Shown piece by piece: positions 46,949-54,925 of a stretch of 64,000 nucleotides of DNA. The stretch is from contig NZ_JAKWJR010000010.1 of the NCBI RefSeq assembly GCF_022761125.1, positions 141,044 through 205,043 of the forward strand, given 5' to 3'. Position 1 is the stretch's first letter. Every line of letters starts with the position of its first letter. The notes beneath the pieces were generated by a model. It ran no database searches, had not been told where the DNA came from, and saw nothing but the letters and a program-made list of their open reading frames with translations. Position numbers and translations under genes: made by a program. Source of the DNA: Nocardioides sp. SR21. Lineage in GTDB: Bacteria; Actinomycetota; Actinomycetes; Propionibacteriales; Nocardioidaceae.

Positions 46949-47353
46949 ATGGCGACGAATCAGGACCAGAACACCGACCCGACGATCGGCCGGCTCGTCC
47001 ACGACGCCAGCAAGGACATCTCCACGCTGATCCAGAAGGAGATCCAGCTCGCCAAGTCCGAGCTGAAGGTCAGCGTGCAGGCCGGTGGCATCGGGGTCGG
47101 GCTGTTCGCCGGCGCGGCGTTCATCCTGGTCCTGGCGATCATCATGCTGTCGTTCGCGTTCGTGTACCTGATCCACTGGAGCGGCTCCGGTCTCGACCTG
47201 CAGTGGGCGTTCCTGATCGTCTTCGCGTTCTACCTGCTGCTGACCGCGCTGCTGGTCTTCATCGGCGTCCGCAAGATGAAGCAGGTGCGCGCGCCCGAGC
47301 GGGCGATCGAGCAGGGCCGCGAGATCCCGAAGGCGCTCAAGGGCGAGCACTAG
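46949..47353 (+). CDS. Holin-like (Phage_holin_3_6 type) membrane protein
   Basis: Protein of 134 residues. An amphipathic N-terminus (DASKDISTLIQKEIQLAKSELKVSVQ) leads to two membrane helices (about 48-75 and 86-110). It belongs to the chromosomal 'phage holin family' proteins common beside nhaA and marP in actinobacteria; no phage genes are nearby, so a lytic role is unlikely. TAAGGT lies 7 nt before the ATG, indicating a leaderless message. The final codons and stop are shared with the repeat element that follows. Confidence 0.85.
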   Translation: MATNQDQNTDPTIGRLVHDASKDISTLIQKEIQLAKSELKVSVQAGGIGVGLFAGAAFILVLAIIMLSFAFVYLIHWSGSGLDLQWAFLIVFAFYLLLTALLVFIGVRKMKQVRAPERAIEQGREIPKALKGEH

Positions 47354-47436
47354 CGGAGACGCGCCAGCGGCTCCGCTGAGGGTGGTCGAGCGAGCCGCGC
47401 GACCGAGGAACGACGTCGCGACCGGCGTGTCGAGAC
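47348..47436. repeat. Intergenic repeat element, long copy
   Basis: Begins GCACTAGCGGAGACGCGCC, including the stop codon of the holin-like gene, continues GGTGGTCGAGCG, about 31 bp absent from the 39488 copy, then GGCGTGTCGAGACCCAGTCAG. AGCGGCTCCGCT inside it is a small palindrome. Ends just before the convergent marP stop. Confidence 0.75.
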
Positions 47437-47454
47437 CCAGTCAGCGGGTCTGGC

Positions 47455-48630
47455 TCATCCGGCGCAGCCGCCGGTGTCGACGGCGCCGTTGCTCGTCATC
47501 CCGGCCGCCGCGCTCTGCGCCACCTGGTCCGCGGTGAGCGCGTAGCCGGTGTCGGGATCGGTGACCGACGCCGCGAACACCACGCCGACGACGTCGCCGC
47601 CCGAGGACACGATCGGCCCGCCGGAGTTGCCCGGCAGGATCCGGCCGCGCAGCGAGAAGACCTCGCGGATCACGGCGCCGTCGCCGTAGATGTTCGGCGA
47701 GCGGAGCCGCTGCTCGGCGCGGATGCGGGCCGGCTGGACGTTGTAGGGACCGTCCTGCGGGTAGCCGAGCACCGCGACGCCGTCCTGCGCCTCGGCGGTC
47801 CGGTCGAACTCGAGGGTCGGCAGGTCGCCGCTGTCGAGGGCGAGCACGGCGACGTCGATGTCGGGGTTGTAGTAGACGACGTCGGCCTCGACGGACTCGT
47901 CCCCGAGCATCACCTCGGGGTCGTCGATGCCCGCGACCACGTGCGCGTTGGTCATCAGCCGGCCGTCGGCGTACAGGAACCCACTGCCCTCGACGCCACG
48001 GCCGCACTCGTTGGTGCCGCGGATCTTGAGGACGCTGTCAGCGGCCCGCTCGACGTCGGGGTCCTGCAGCAGCCGCTTGGGGCCGGGGCCGACGTCGACG
48101 ATCCGCTCGGGCGCGAACGGCTCGAGATAGCGCGGGAAGAAGCTGGTGCCCACGACGTCGTTGAACGCCTGGAGCGCGCCGTCCGCGGAGTCCGGCAGCA
48201 CCTCGTCGACGCTCGCGAGCACCGTCGAGCTGCGCACCAGGGGAGTGACCGATCCGATGCGGGAGCCGGAGATCGCGACGCCGAGCGCCCACGCGACGAG
48301 CAGGACGGCGACCGCGCTGAGCGCCGCGCCGCCGACCGCGTCGATCGCGCGGATCGGCTGCCAGGTGATCTTGTCGCGGATGCGCGACCCGGTGAACTGG
48401 CAGACCGCCTGGCCGACGGAGGCCGAGAGGATCACGATGAAGAGCGCGCCGAGCGAGACCATCAGCGACGGGTTGGCGTCACCGAGCGCGACCGGGGCGA
48501 GCCAGACCCCGAACAGGCCGCCGAGCAGCAGGCCGCTCGTGGCGAAGGCGCCGGTGATGAAGCCCTGCCAGTAGCCGGAGAGGGCGTAGGCGAGCACCAG
48601 GACGACGAGCAGCCAGTCGAGCAGGTTCAC
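47455..48630 (-). CDS. marP: Periplasmic serine protease MarP (CvpA-domain anchored)
   Basis: Protein of 391 residues. The N-terminal 150 residues hold four membrane helices of the CvpA family; the C-terminal chymotrypsin-like protease has triad His230 (NAHVV), Asp259 (DIDVAVL) and Ser336 (PGNSGGP). Cys in NECGRG and in TGGCAG match the disulphide pair known in M. tuberculosis MarP (Rv3671c), which supports acid resistance and cell-wall remodelling. GTG overlaps the NUDIX stop. Last gene of the nth, thioredoxin-like, NUDIX, marP operon. Confidence 0.93.
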   Translation of the reverse strand: MNLLDWLLVVLVLAYALSGYWQGFITGAFATSGLLLGGLFGVWLAPVALGDANPSLMVSLGALFIVILSASVGQAVCQFTGSRIRDKITWQPIRAIDAVGGAALSAVAVLLVAWALGVAISGSRIGSVTPLVRSSTVLASVDEVLPDSADGALQAFNDVVGTSFFPRYLEPFAPERIVDVGPGPKRLLQDPDVERAADSVLKIRGTNECGRGVEGSGFLYADGRLMTNAHVVAGIDDPEVMLGDESVEADVVYYNPDIDVAVLALDSGDLPTLEFDRTAEAQDGVAVLGYPQDGPYNVQPARIRAEQRLRSPNIYGDGAVIREVFSLRGRILPGNSGGPIVSSGGDVVGVVFAASVTDPDTGYALTADQVAQSAAAGMTSNGAVDTGGCAG

Positions 48631-49328
48631 CCGTCCTCGTCCCCCTCGTCCTCGATGTCGAGCAACCTCGACCGACGGGGGTCAGCCTGCAGCATGTAGT
48701 CGGGCAGGTCACGGACCTGGGACTCGTCCCACGGACGCGTCCACCCGAGGAAGTCGAAGAGCCGGGCGATGATCCCGCCCGTGAAGCCCCACAGGATCAC
48801 GTCCTTGTCGGGTCCGATCAGGAAGCCGGGGCTGCGGTAGTCGACCCGCGGGACCTTCACCATGATCCGGTGCTCGGGGTCGAGGAGCTCGCTGATCGGG
48901 ACGTGGTGGATCGCGTGCACCTCGGCGGGGCTGACGATGCTCACCTCGGTCGGCTCGCGCCACCAGCCGAGGATCGGGGTGACCGCGAAGTTGCTCGGCG
49001 GCAGCCACAGCTCGGGCAGCCGCCCGAAGACCTCCACCTCGGCGGGGTCGAGGCCGATCTCCTCCTCGGCCTCGCGCAGGGCCGCCTGTACGACGCTCTC
49101 GCCCGGGTCGACCGAGCCGCCGGGGAACGACACCTGGCCGGGGTGCGAGCGCATGTCGTGGGCGCGCTCGGTGAGCAGCAGCTCGCCGCCCTGCGGACCC
49201 TCGCCGAACAGCATCAGCACGGCTCCGGGGCGCGCGTCGCCGCCCGGCGGCGGGGTGAACTTGGTCAGGTCGCCGGCCGAGATCGCCTCGGCACCGGCCC
49301 GGACGGGCTCGAGCCAGTCCGGGATCAC
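48627..49328 (-). CDS. NUDIX hydrolase, probable coenzyme A diphosphatase
   Basis: Protein of 233 residues. NUDIX box GX5EX7REUXEEXGU spans the GGSVDPGESVV to REAEEEIGLDP region, preceded by the CoA-type lead-in (LLTERAHDMRSHPGQVSFPGG) that distinguishes CoA pyrophosphohydrolases. Position matches Rv3672c. It would clear oxidised or excess CoA. GTG start overlaps the thioredoxin-like stop, and its stop overlaps the marP start. The acidic C-terminus (IEDEGDEDG) is a minor oddity. Confidence 0.88.
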   Translation of the reverse strand: MIPDWLEPVRAGAEAISAGDLTKFTPPPGGDARPGAVLMLFGEGPQGGELLLTERAHDMRSHPGQVSFPGGSVDPGESVVQAALREAEEEIGLDPAEVEVFGRLPELWLPPSNFAVTPILGWWREPTEVSIVSPAEVHAIHHVPISELLDPEHRIMVKVPRVDYRSPGFLIGPDKDVILWGFTGGIIARLFDFLGWTRPWDESQVRDLPDYMLQADPRRSRLLDIEDEGDEDG

Positions 49329-49921
49329 AGATCGACCCCGAGGTGCTCGCCGACCAGGTCGACCAGCTCGTCGGCGGACTCGATGCCACCCGCCTCGATC
49401 GACAGCTCGCCGTCCTCGTCGAGGAACAACAGGTAGGGAAGCCCGCGGATCACCGGCAGCGGGTCGGCGGCGTTCAGGTCGCCGCCGGGATCGGCGAGCA
49501 GCGGGTAGGTCACCCCGCTCTTCTTCGCGAGGTCGAGGGCGGCCGCCGGCTGGGTGTCCTGGTAGTCGATCCCGAGGACCGGCACCTGGTCGCCGTACTG
49601 CTCGTGGAAGTCCTGGAGCGCGGGCATCTCCTTGCGGCACGGGCCGCAGAACGCCTGCCACAGGTTGATGATCATCGGCCCCTGGAGGCTGGTGAGGTCG
49701 ACCTCGGTGCCGCCGCCGAGGCAGGGCAGCGTCAGGTCGGGCAGACCACCGTCGGTGGCGTCGCCGGGCGCGCAGTCCGGCACGTCGGTCTGCTCCTTGG
49801 CCTTCACGAGCTCCGGCGTGTCGACCTCGACGCTCGACGCACCGGGGGCCTCCGCGCCGGAGTCGCACGCGGTCAGCGTCAGCACGGCCGCGACGAGCGC
49901 GGCCGGGAGAGCGAGCCTCAT
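49325..49921 (-). CDS. TlpA/ResA-like thioredoxin lipoprotein
   Basis: Protein of 198 residues. Signal peptide with lipobox LTAC (Cys near 19) anchors it outside the membrane. Thioredoxin fold with active site WQAFCGPCRKEMPAL and cis-Pro region RGLPYLLFLDEDG. Extra Cys pair (VPDCAPG, TLPCLGG) precedes the domain. Role: thiol reduction outside the cell, perhaps keeping partners such as MarP or cytochromes in the right redox state. Matches Rv3673c. Overlaps at both ends with nth and NUDIX genes. Confidence 0.9.
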   Translation of the reverse strand: MRLALPAALVAAVLTLTACDSGAEAPGASSVEVDTPELVKAKEQTDVPDCAPGDATDGGLPDLTLPCLGGGTEVDLTSLQGPMIINLWQAFCGPCRKEMPALQDFHEQYGDQVPVLGIDYQDTQPAAALDLAKKSGVTYPLLADPGGDLNAADPLPVIRGLPYLLFLDEDGELSIEAGGIESADELVDLVGEHLGVDL

Positions 49922-50631
49922 GCTCGGCCCTCGGTCTTGACCAGCTTGGCGGCGACCTCGGGGTCGGTCGGACCCTCGCCGTACGACGGGCACCACTTCG
50001 CCACCGGGCAGGCGCCGCACGCGGGCTTCTGGGAGTGGCAGACCCGGCGGCCGTGCCAGATCAGGTGGTGGCTGAGCATCGTCCAGTCGCGCTTCTCGAA
50101 CAGCGCGCCGATCGCGTGCTCGACCTTGACCGGATCGGTCTCCTCGGTCCAGCGGAAGCGGCGGGCGAGCCGGCCGAAGTGCGTGTCGACGGTGATGCCG
50201 GGGATCCCGAACGCGTTGCCGAGCACGACGTTCGCGGTCTTGCGGCCGACGCCGGGGAGCTTCACCAGGTCGTCGAGGCGCGGGGGCACCTGGCCACCGT
50301 GGTCGGCCACCAGCGCCGCGCTGAGCTTCAGCAGCGACTCGGTCTTGGCGCGGAAGAACCCGAGCGGCCCGACGATCCCCTCGAGGGTCTCCCGGTCGGC
50401 GGCTGCCATCGCCTTGGCGTCCGGGTAGGCGGCGAACAGGGTGGGCCGGACGGCGTTCACGCGCTTGTCGGTCGTCTGGGCGCTGAGCACCGTCACGACG
50501 AGCAGCTGGAACGGGTCGTCGAAGTCGAGCTCGCACTTCGCGTCGGGGTAGGTCTCGCCCAGCATCCGGTCGATCTTCCGGGCGCGGCGTACCAGGCTCG
50601 TGCGGGTCTCGGAAGCGACGGTCACGGACAC
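49918..50631 (-). CDS. nth: Endonuclease III
   Basis: Base-excision repair glycosylase/AP lyase of 237 residues for oxidised pyrimidines. Helix-hairpin-helix LPGVGRKTANVVL with catalytic Lys, catalytic Asp in GITVDTHFGRL, and the C-terminal [4Fe-4S] cluster spaced C-X6-C-X2-C-X5-C (CHSQKPACGACPVAKWC). GTG at 50631 is chosen because TACCCT lies exactly 6 nt upstream (leaderless); a second GTG two codons later is possible. First gene of the four-gene operon, divergent from crp. Confidence 0.95.
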   Translation of the reverse strand: MSVTVASETRTSLVRRARKIDRMLGETYPDAKCELDFDDPFQLLVVTVLSAQTTDKRVNAVRPTLFAAYPDAKAMAAADRETLEGIVGPLGFFRAKTESLLKLSAALVADHGGQVPPRLDDLVKLPGVGRKTANVVLGNAFGIPGITVDTHFGRLARRFRWTEETDPVKVEHAIGALFEKRDWTMLSHHLIWHGRRVCHSQKPACGACPVAKWCPSYGEGPTDPEVAAKLVKTEGRA

Positions 50632-50706
50632 CCGCCCAGGGTACGGCGAGGTGCCGACACCGCCGATTCGACGTCGCGTAGCGTCCACGGGACAGTGTCC
50701 AGTCGC

Positions 50707-50722
50707 TGTGAACAATCCCACT
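50707..50722. promoter_or_regulatory. Possible Crp site before crp
   Basis: TGTGAACAATCCCACT matches GTGA-N6-TCAC with one mismatch. It lies just upstream of TAGGAT (50726-50731), a possible -10 of crp, so binding there would fit autorepression. Confidence 0.45.
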
Positions 50723-50777
50723 GGATAGGATTCGGCGCGGAACCCGTGTACGCGGGTCTTTCCTGAGGAGGAAATTC

Positions 50778-51455
50778 GTGGACAACGACGTACTGCGCCA
50801 GGCACCGCTGTTCAGCGCGCTCGACGACGAGGCGGCGACGGCACTGCGGGCGTCGATGGCCGAGAGCAAGCTGCGCCGCGGCGACGTCCTGTTCCACGAG
50901 GGCGACTCCGGCGACAAGCTCTACATCGTGCTCGACGGCAAGGTGAAGCTCGGCCGCACCTCCGCGGACGGTCGCGAGAACCTCCTGGCGATCCTCGGCC
51001 CCGGCCAGATGTTCGGCGAGCTGTCGCTGTTCGACCCGGGCCCGCGCTCCGCGACGGTCACCGCGGTCACCGACGCCTCCTTCGCCTCCCTGTCGCACGA
51101 GGACCTGCTGCGCTGGCTCGAGGGCCGCCCGGTCGTCGCCCGCGGCCTGCTCGCCCAGCTCGCCGGCCGCCTCCGCAAGGCCAACGACGTCGTCGCCGAC
51201 CTGGTGTTCTCCGACGTCCCCGGCCGCGTCGCCAAGGCGCTCCTCGACCTCGCCGACCGCTTCGGCCGCACCGCCGACGACGGCGTCCACGTCCACCACG
51301 ACCTCACCCAGGAGGAGCTCGCCCAGCTGGTCGGCGCCTCCCGCGAGACCGTGAACAAGGCCCTCGCCGACTTCGCCTCGCGCGGCTGGCTGCGCCTCGA
51401 GCCCCGCTCGGTCGTGATCATGGACGTCGAGCGCCTGGGCCGCCGCGCCCGCTGA
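50778..51455 (+). CDS. crp: Crp/Fnr-family transcriptional regulator
   Basis: Global regulator of 225 residues. Cyclic-nucleotide-binding domain with the phosphate cassette GELSLFDPGPRSATVTAV (residues 80-97), a long dimer helix, and a C-terminal winged helix (DLTQEELAQLVGASRETVNKALADFASRGWLRL). Matches Rv3676/GlxR, which bind cAMP. GTG start with a strong GAGGAGGAAATTC. Possible autoregulatory site upstream. Its stop is followed after 7 bp by the left 22-bp repeat triplet. Confidence 0.95.
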   Translation: MDNDVLRQAPLFSALDDEAATALRASMAESKLRRGDVLFHEGDSGDKLYIVLDGKVKLGRTSADGRENLLAILGPGQMFGELSLFDPGPRSATVTAVTDASFASLSHEDLLRWLEGRPVVARGLLAQLAGRLRKANDVVADLVFSDVPGRVAKALLDLADRFGRTADDGVHVHHDLTQEELAQLVGASRETVNKALADFASRGWLRLEPRSVVIMDVERLGRRAR

Positions 51456-51462
51456 CCCTCCC

Positions 51463-51528
51463 CGTTGAATCGGGACTTTCCGTCCGTTGAGTCGGGAGTT
51501 TCCGTCACTCGAATCGGGAGTTTCGGTC
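51463..51528 (+). repeat. Left triplet of 22-bp repeats
   Basis: Three contiguous 22-bp units at 51463, 51485 and 51507, consensus CGTTGAATCGGGAGTTTCCG plus TC. The inner unit begins ACTCGAATCGGG. The same set is found inverted at 52495-52560. The inner unit contains the first base of the stop codon of the enclosed gene. Confidence 0.93.
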
Positions 51529-52447
51529 ACCACCGCCGGTTCGAGTACGTCGGCACCAGGGCGGCTCGGAGCTCACGGACCCACCGATCCCTCCTGGCGT
51601 CGGTGAAGTCGCCGTTGCACAGGACGATCACGGTCCAGCCGTTGCGGCGCAGCCAGGCGCGCCGTTCGTCGTCCTCAGCCGCGCGGCCGGCGTGCGCCTC
51701 CTCACCGTCGTACTCGACGCAGACGCGGGCCCGGCGGTAGGCGAAGTCGAGGCGGTACGTCGGGACGCCGTTGATGTCGATCCACATCTGCGGCTCAGGC
51801 AGCGGCAGCCCGGCGTCGGCGATGTCGAGGAACACCCAGGCCTCGCGGTGTGACTCGATGCGTGGGTCGACCAGGCCGGCCAGACCGCGCAGCTGGATGA
51901 CACCCCGGCGCCGCCGGTAGCGGCCCAGCTCCCGCTCGAGGTCGTGCGCGGTGAAGTCGTGCAGCCGAGCGAGCATCACCATCGCGGCGAACGCTTCCCG
52001 CCGCCGGAGGCAGCAGCCGAGGTCGAGCGCGGTCCGCAGCGGCGTCGTCACACGCACGCCGTGAACCGTCATCACGTCCGCGGCCCGGAGGTCGCGCGTG
52101 CGCCCGTCGACGCCGAGCACGGTCGTCGGCTCGTGCCAGCGGAGCGCACAGGTCTCGATGGTAGGTACGGCGTCGTGCTCCGCGTACACGTGCGTGTCGA
52201 CGCCGTGCAGCCAGGCCGCCGTGCGGTCGGTGACCACATGGTGCGAACTCACGACCCGCGCGACGGCTCCGGCCCTGAGCTCGATCGAGTCGGGCACGTG
52301 TGCGGCGACGTACACCCCGCGGACGATCGACCTGACCTCACCGCGGCGCTGACCGTTGCGCACCGCCGAAGGTCGTCGCCCCACCAGCTCGGCGTCGGCG
52401 AGGGTGAAGGGCACGTCGGGCCAGATCTGTTCCATGGGCCGGACCAT
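51527..52447 (-). CDS. AbiEi-like / DUF559 (Vsr-fold) protein
   Basis: Protein of 306 residues. The N-terminal half resembles the AbiEi-type winged-helix antitoxin family common in actinobacteria (RSIVRGVYVAAHVP; VSSHHVVTDRTAAWLHGVDTH; VTTPLRTALDLGCCL). The C-terminal 100 residues resemble DUF559, a PD-(D/E)XK/Vsr-like nuclease fold (YRLDFAYRRARVCVEYDGEEAH; DDERRAWLRRNGWTVIVLCNGDF). LDFAY, VEYDG and WTVIVL supply the acidic and beta-strand core. It interrupts the otherwise conserved crp-MBL neighbourhood and is framed by mirrored repeats. No toxin partner is adjacent. Start could also be 52435. Confidence 0.75.
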   Translation of the reverse strand: MVRPMEQIWPDVPFTLADAELVGRRPSAVRNGQRRGEVRSIVRGVYVAAHVPDSIELRAGAVARVVSSHHVVTDRTAAWLHGVDTHVYAEHDAVPTIETCALRWHEPTTVLGVDGRTRDLRAADVMTVHGVRVTTPLRTALDLGCCLRRREAFAAMVMLARLHDFTAHDLERELGRYRRRRGVIQLRGLAGLVDPRIESHREAWVFLDIADAGLPLPEPQMWIDINGVPTYRLDFAYRRARVCVEYDGEEAHAGRAAEDDERRAWLRRNGWTVIVLCNGDFTDARRDRWVRELRAALVPTYSNRRW

Positions 52448-52494
52448 CCCCGGGCAGCGTGGCGACGTACCTGGCCGTCACCTGGCCTGTGGAA

Positions 52495-52560
52495 AACAGG
52501 AACTCCCGATTCGAGTGACGGGAACTCCCGATTCGACGGACGGAAGGTCCCGATTCAACG
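52495..52560 (-). repeat. Right triplet of 22-bp repeats, mirror of the left
   Basis: Units at 52495, 52517 and 52539 are reverse complements of the left set and in mirrored order: the outer unit reads CGTTGAATCGGGAC, the inner ACTCGAATCGGGAG. The outer unit includes the stop codon of the MBL gene. Confidence 0.93.
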
Positions 52561-53364
52561 TTGGGAGAGGTACAGCAGCTGGGCGCGGACGGAGAGCTCG
52601 GCGGCGCCCCAGAGGGACTCGTCGACATCGGCGTACACGACCTCGACGACCTGGCGCGGGAGGGAGGGGTCCTCGGCGAGCTCCGGGGAGACCGGAACCG
52701 AGAGCTCGGCGAGGGCGCGCTCGACCTGGGCGAGGCGGTCGCGGCGGTGGGCCAGGTAGAAGTCGAGGACGCCGAGTGCGTCGTCGAGGACCGGGCCGTG
52801 CGCCGGCCAGAGCGTGCGCACCTCACCGGACGACGCGAGCGAGCGCATCCGCTCGATCGACGAGAAGTACGGGCCGAGCTGGCCGTCGGGGTGCGCGACG
52901 ACGGTGGTGCCGCGGCCGAGCACCATGTCGCCGGTCAGCAGGGCTCCGTCGGCGGGCACGACCAGCGAGATCGAGTCCGCCGTGTGGCCGGGGGTGGTGA
53001 GCACCCGCAGCGACAGGCCGTCGACCACGATGTCCTCGCCATCGACCAGCGGATCCCCGTCGACGCACAGCGCCGGCTCGAGGGCGCGTACGGCGCAGCC
53101 CTTGCGGCGCGCGAACTCCGCGGCCACCTCGGCGTGGTCGAAGTGGTGGTGCGTGAGCAGGACCAGCCCGACGTCACCGAGCTCGGCGGTGAGCCGCTCG
53201 AGGTGACCGTCCTCGATCGGACCGGGGTCCACGACGACCGACGCCGACGCTCCGGGCTCCTGGAGCACCCACGTGTTCGTGCCGTCGAGCGTCATCATCC
53301 CTGGGTTCGGCGCGAGCAGGCAGCGCCCGCGCGTCCCGAAGGACCCGCCCGACCAGGGGGTCAT
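52555..53364 (-). CDS. MBL-fold metallo-hydrolase
   Basis: Protein of 269 residues. Metal-binding THHHFDHAE near residue 71, then TTPGHTADSISLV, LTGDMVLGRGTTVV and a C-terminal LWPAHGPVL supply the His/Asp ligands of a two-zinc glyoxalase-II/LACTB2-like enzyme. Matches Rv3677c. A C-terminal winged-helix-like tail is present (LPRQVVEVVYADVDESLWGAAELSVRAQLLYL). ATG overlaps the upstream NUDIX stop. Its stop codon falls inside the right repeat triplet. Substrate unknown; LACTB2-type nuclease activity is possible. Confidence 0.9.
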   Translation of the reverse strand: MTPWSGGSFGTRGRCLLAPNPGMMTLDGTNTWVLQEPGASASVVVDPGPIEDGHLERLTAELGDVGLVLLTHHHFDHAEVAAEFARRKGCAVRALEPALCVDGDPLVDGEDIVVDGLSLRVLTTPGHTADSISLVVPADGALLTGDMVLGRGTTVVAHPDGQLGPYFSSIERMRSLASSGEVRTLWPAHGPVLDDALGVLDFYLAHRRDRLAQVERALAELSVPVSPELAEDPSLPRQVVEVVYADVDESLWGAAELSVRAQLLYLSQR

Positions 53365-54230
53365 GCGCGGTGCCGCGCCGCCACGAGCGGGCGCAGCCGG
53401 TCCGGCATCGACAGCGTCCAGCCCTCACCGAGCGGCTCGACCGACGGCGTGAACATCTCAACCGACCGCGAGGCCGCGACGCCCAGCACCTCGTCGGGCG
53501 ACGAGTACCCACCGACCTCCAGCGACGTGAGGTACGTCGGCGGCATCAGCGCGAGCTCCTCCGCGTCCGCCTGGTCGGCGGCGACGCGCGCGGGGATCCA
53601 CGCGACCGACGACGACTCGGTCGACACGTCACGGGTCACCTGGCCCGTGGGCAGTGACGCGACGAAGAACCAGGTGCGGTAGCGCTTCGGCTCGAAGATC
53701 GGCGTCAGCCACGCGTCCCACACGCCGAGCAGGTCGGTGCGCAGCACCAGCCCGCGCCGGTTCAGGAAGTCGGTCAGCGCCAGCTCGCGCGACTCCAGCG
53801 CGACGCGGTCCGCCTCCCAGTCGTCCCCGGTCGTGTCCTCCACGACCGAGGTCTCGGAGGTCCCGGCCAGCAGGACACCGGACTCCTCGAACGTCTCGCG
53901 TACGGCGGCGCACACCAGCGCCCGCGCGGTCTCCTCGTCGCAACCCAGCCGGGCCGCCCAGGCAGCAGGCGACGGCCCGGCCCACCCGACCGAGGCGTCG
54001 AAGTCGCGCCGATCGACGCCACCCCCGGGGAACACGGCCATCCCGGCAGCGAAGTCCATCGAGACGTGCCGGCGCAGGTAGTAGACCTCCGGCCCGTCGG
54101 CGGACGGGCGCATCAGGATCACCGTGGCGGCGTCCCGCGGCTCCGCCGGCGTGTTGGTCCCGTCCTCGAACGAGCGCGCGACATCGATCAGGTGCTCGGG
54201 AAGCGGCACCGGCGGGAGCGGGATCTTCAC
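53361..54230 (-). CDS. NUDIX hydrolase
   Basis: Protein of 289 residues. A NUDIX fold with a spread-out box: AVFPGGGVDRRD, then CAAVRETFEESGVLLAG, in which REX2EEXG is intact but the Gly-to-Glu spacing is longer than the standard box because of an insertion. N-terminal AATVILMRPSADGPEVYYLRRH is the family's first strand. Similar to the RNA/ADP-sugar-type actinobacterial NUDIX proteins found beside RidA. GTG start overlapping the ridA stop; no substrate can be named. Confidence 0.85.
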   Translation of the reverse strand: MKIPLPPVPLPEHLIDVARSFEDGTNTPAEPRDAATVILMRPSADGPEVYYLRRHVSMDFAAGMAVFPGGGVDRRDFDASVGWAGPSPAAWAARLGCDEETARALVCAAVRETFEESGVLLAGTSETSVVEDTTGDDWEADRVALESRELALTDFLNRRGLVLRTDLLGVWDAWLTPIFEPKRYRTWFFVASLPTGQVTRDVSTESSSVAWIPARVAADQADAEELALMPPTYLTSLEVGGYSSPDEVLGVAASRSVEMFTPSVEPLGEGWTLSMPDRLRPLVAARHRA

Positions 54231-54691
54231 GAAGCGGTCCGGACCACGATCTCCACCTCGACGGGCGAGTCAAGGGGCAGCACCGGAACGCCGACCGCCG
54301 ACCGGGCATGCACGCCCGCGTCGCCGAACACCTTGCCGAACAGCTCGGACGCGCCGTTCGCCACCTGCGGCTGCCCGGTGAAGTCCGGCGTCGACGCCAC
54401 GAACACGACGACCTTCACGACCTGCGCGACGTTGTCGAGGTCGCCCACGATCGACTTCACGGCCGCGATCGCGTTCAGCGCGCACTGCTCCGCGCACGCC
54501 TTGGCCTCCTCCGGGCTCACCTCGCCGCCGACCTTGCCGGTCAGCATCAGCTCGCCGTTCTTCATCGGCAGCTGGCCGGAGGTGAACACGTGGTCGCCCG
54601 AGGCCACGGCCGGGACGTACACCGCCACCGGCTTGGCGACCTCGGGCACCGCCAGGCCGAGCTCGGCGAGGCGGTCCTCCGCGGCGCTCAT
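54227..54691 (-). CDS. RidA-family enamine/imine deaminase
   Basis: Protein of 154 residues with the YjgF/RidA fold (VYVPAVASGDHVFTSGQLPMKNGELMLTGKVG; ECAEQ-like CAEQCALNAIAAVKSIVG; SAVGVPVLPLDSPVEVEIVV). The canonical Arg of RidA in the C-terminal GxPxRxxV is replaced here (HARSAVGVPVL keeps an Arg earlier), so the exact substrate may differ. Matches Rv3678c. Hydrolyses reactive enamines from amino-acid metabolism. ATG overlaps DUF4177 stop. Confidence 0.88.
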   Translation of the reverse strand: MSAAEDRLAELGLAVPEVAKPVAVYVPAVASGDHVFTSGQLPMKNGELMLTGKVGGEVSPEEAKACAEQCALNAIAAVKSIVGDLDNVAQVVKVVVFVASTPDFTGQPQVANGASELFGKVFGDAGVHARSAVGVPVLPLDSPVEVEIVVRTAS

Positions 54692-54843
54692 GCGAGCGGC
54701 CGCTTGAAGTAGCCCACGAGGTTCTCGGGGTTCATGCCGGGCGCGATCTGCACCAGCTCCCACCCGTCGGCCCCGAAGTTGTCCAGGATCTGCTTGGCCG
54801 CATGCGTGAGGATCGGCGCGGTCAGGTACTCCCACTTGGTCAT
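54688..54843 (-). CDS. DUF4177 small protein
   Basis: Protein of 51 residues, MTKWEYLTAPILTHAAKQIL then NFGADGWELVQI, the complete DUF4177 domain (a small WEY...GWELV fold). Function unknown. ATG lies 7 nt after TAGGGT with no Shine-Dalgarno, so it probably starts the leaderless operon DUF4177-ridA-NUDIX-MBL. Its stop overlaps the ridA start. Too short for many gene callers. Confidence 0.85.
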   Translation of the reverse strand: MTKWEYLTAPILTHAAKQILDNFGADGWELVQIAPGMNPENLVGYFKRPLA

Positions 54844-54925
54844 GTCCCGCACCCTACTCGCGGCGTACATCGCATCCACCCGTGGTCGGACGCGGCCGCC
54901 CTCGGCCACGCATAGGGTCGGCGGG

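Noticed and set aside
46949..47353. Prophage remnant inferred from a holin-like gene
   Set aside because: No endolysin, integrase or structural genes nearby; this holin-like family is chromosomal in actinobacteria.
51463..51528. CRISPR-like repeats beside crp
   Set aside because: Units are directly adjacent without spacers and mirrored on the far side of one gene.
54734..54925. Longer N-terminus for the histidine kinase at 54926
   Set aside because: The extension overlaps DUF4177 on the other strand, lacks similarity, and TAGGGT just before the GTG explains the shorter start.
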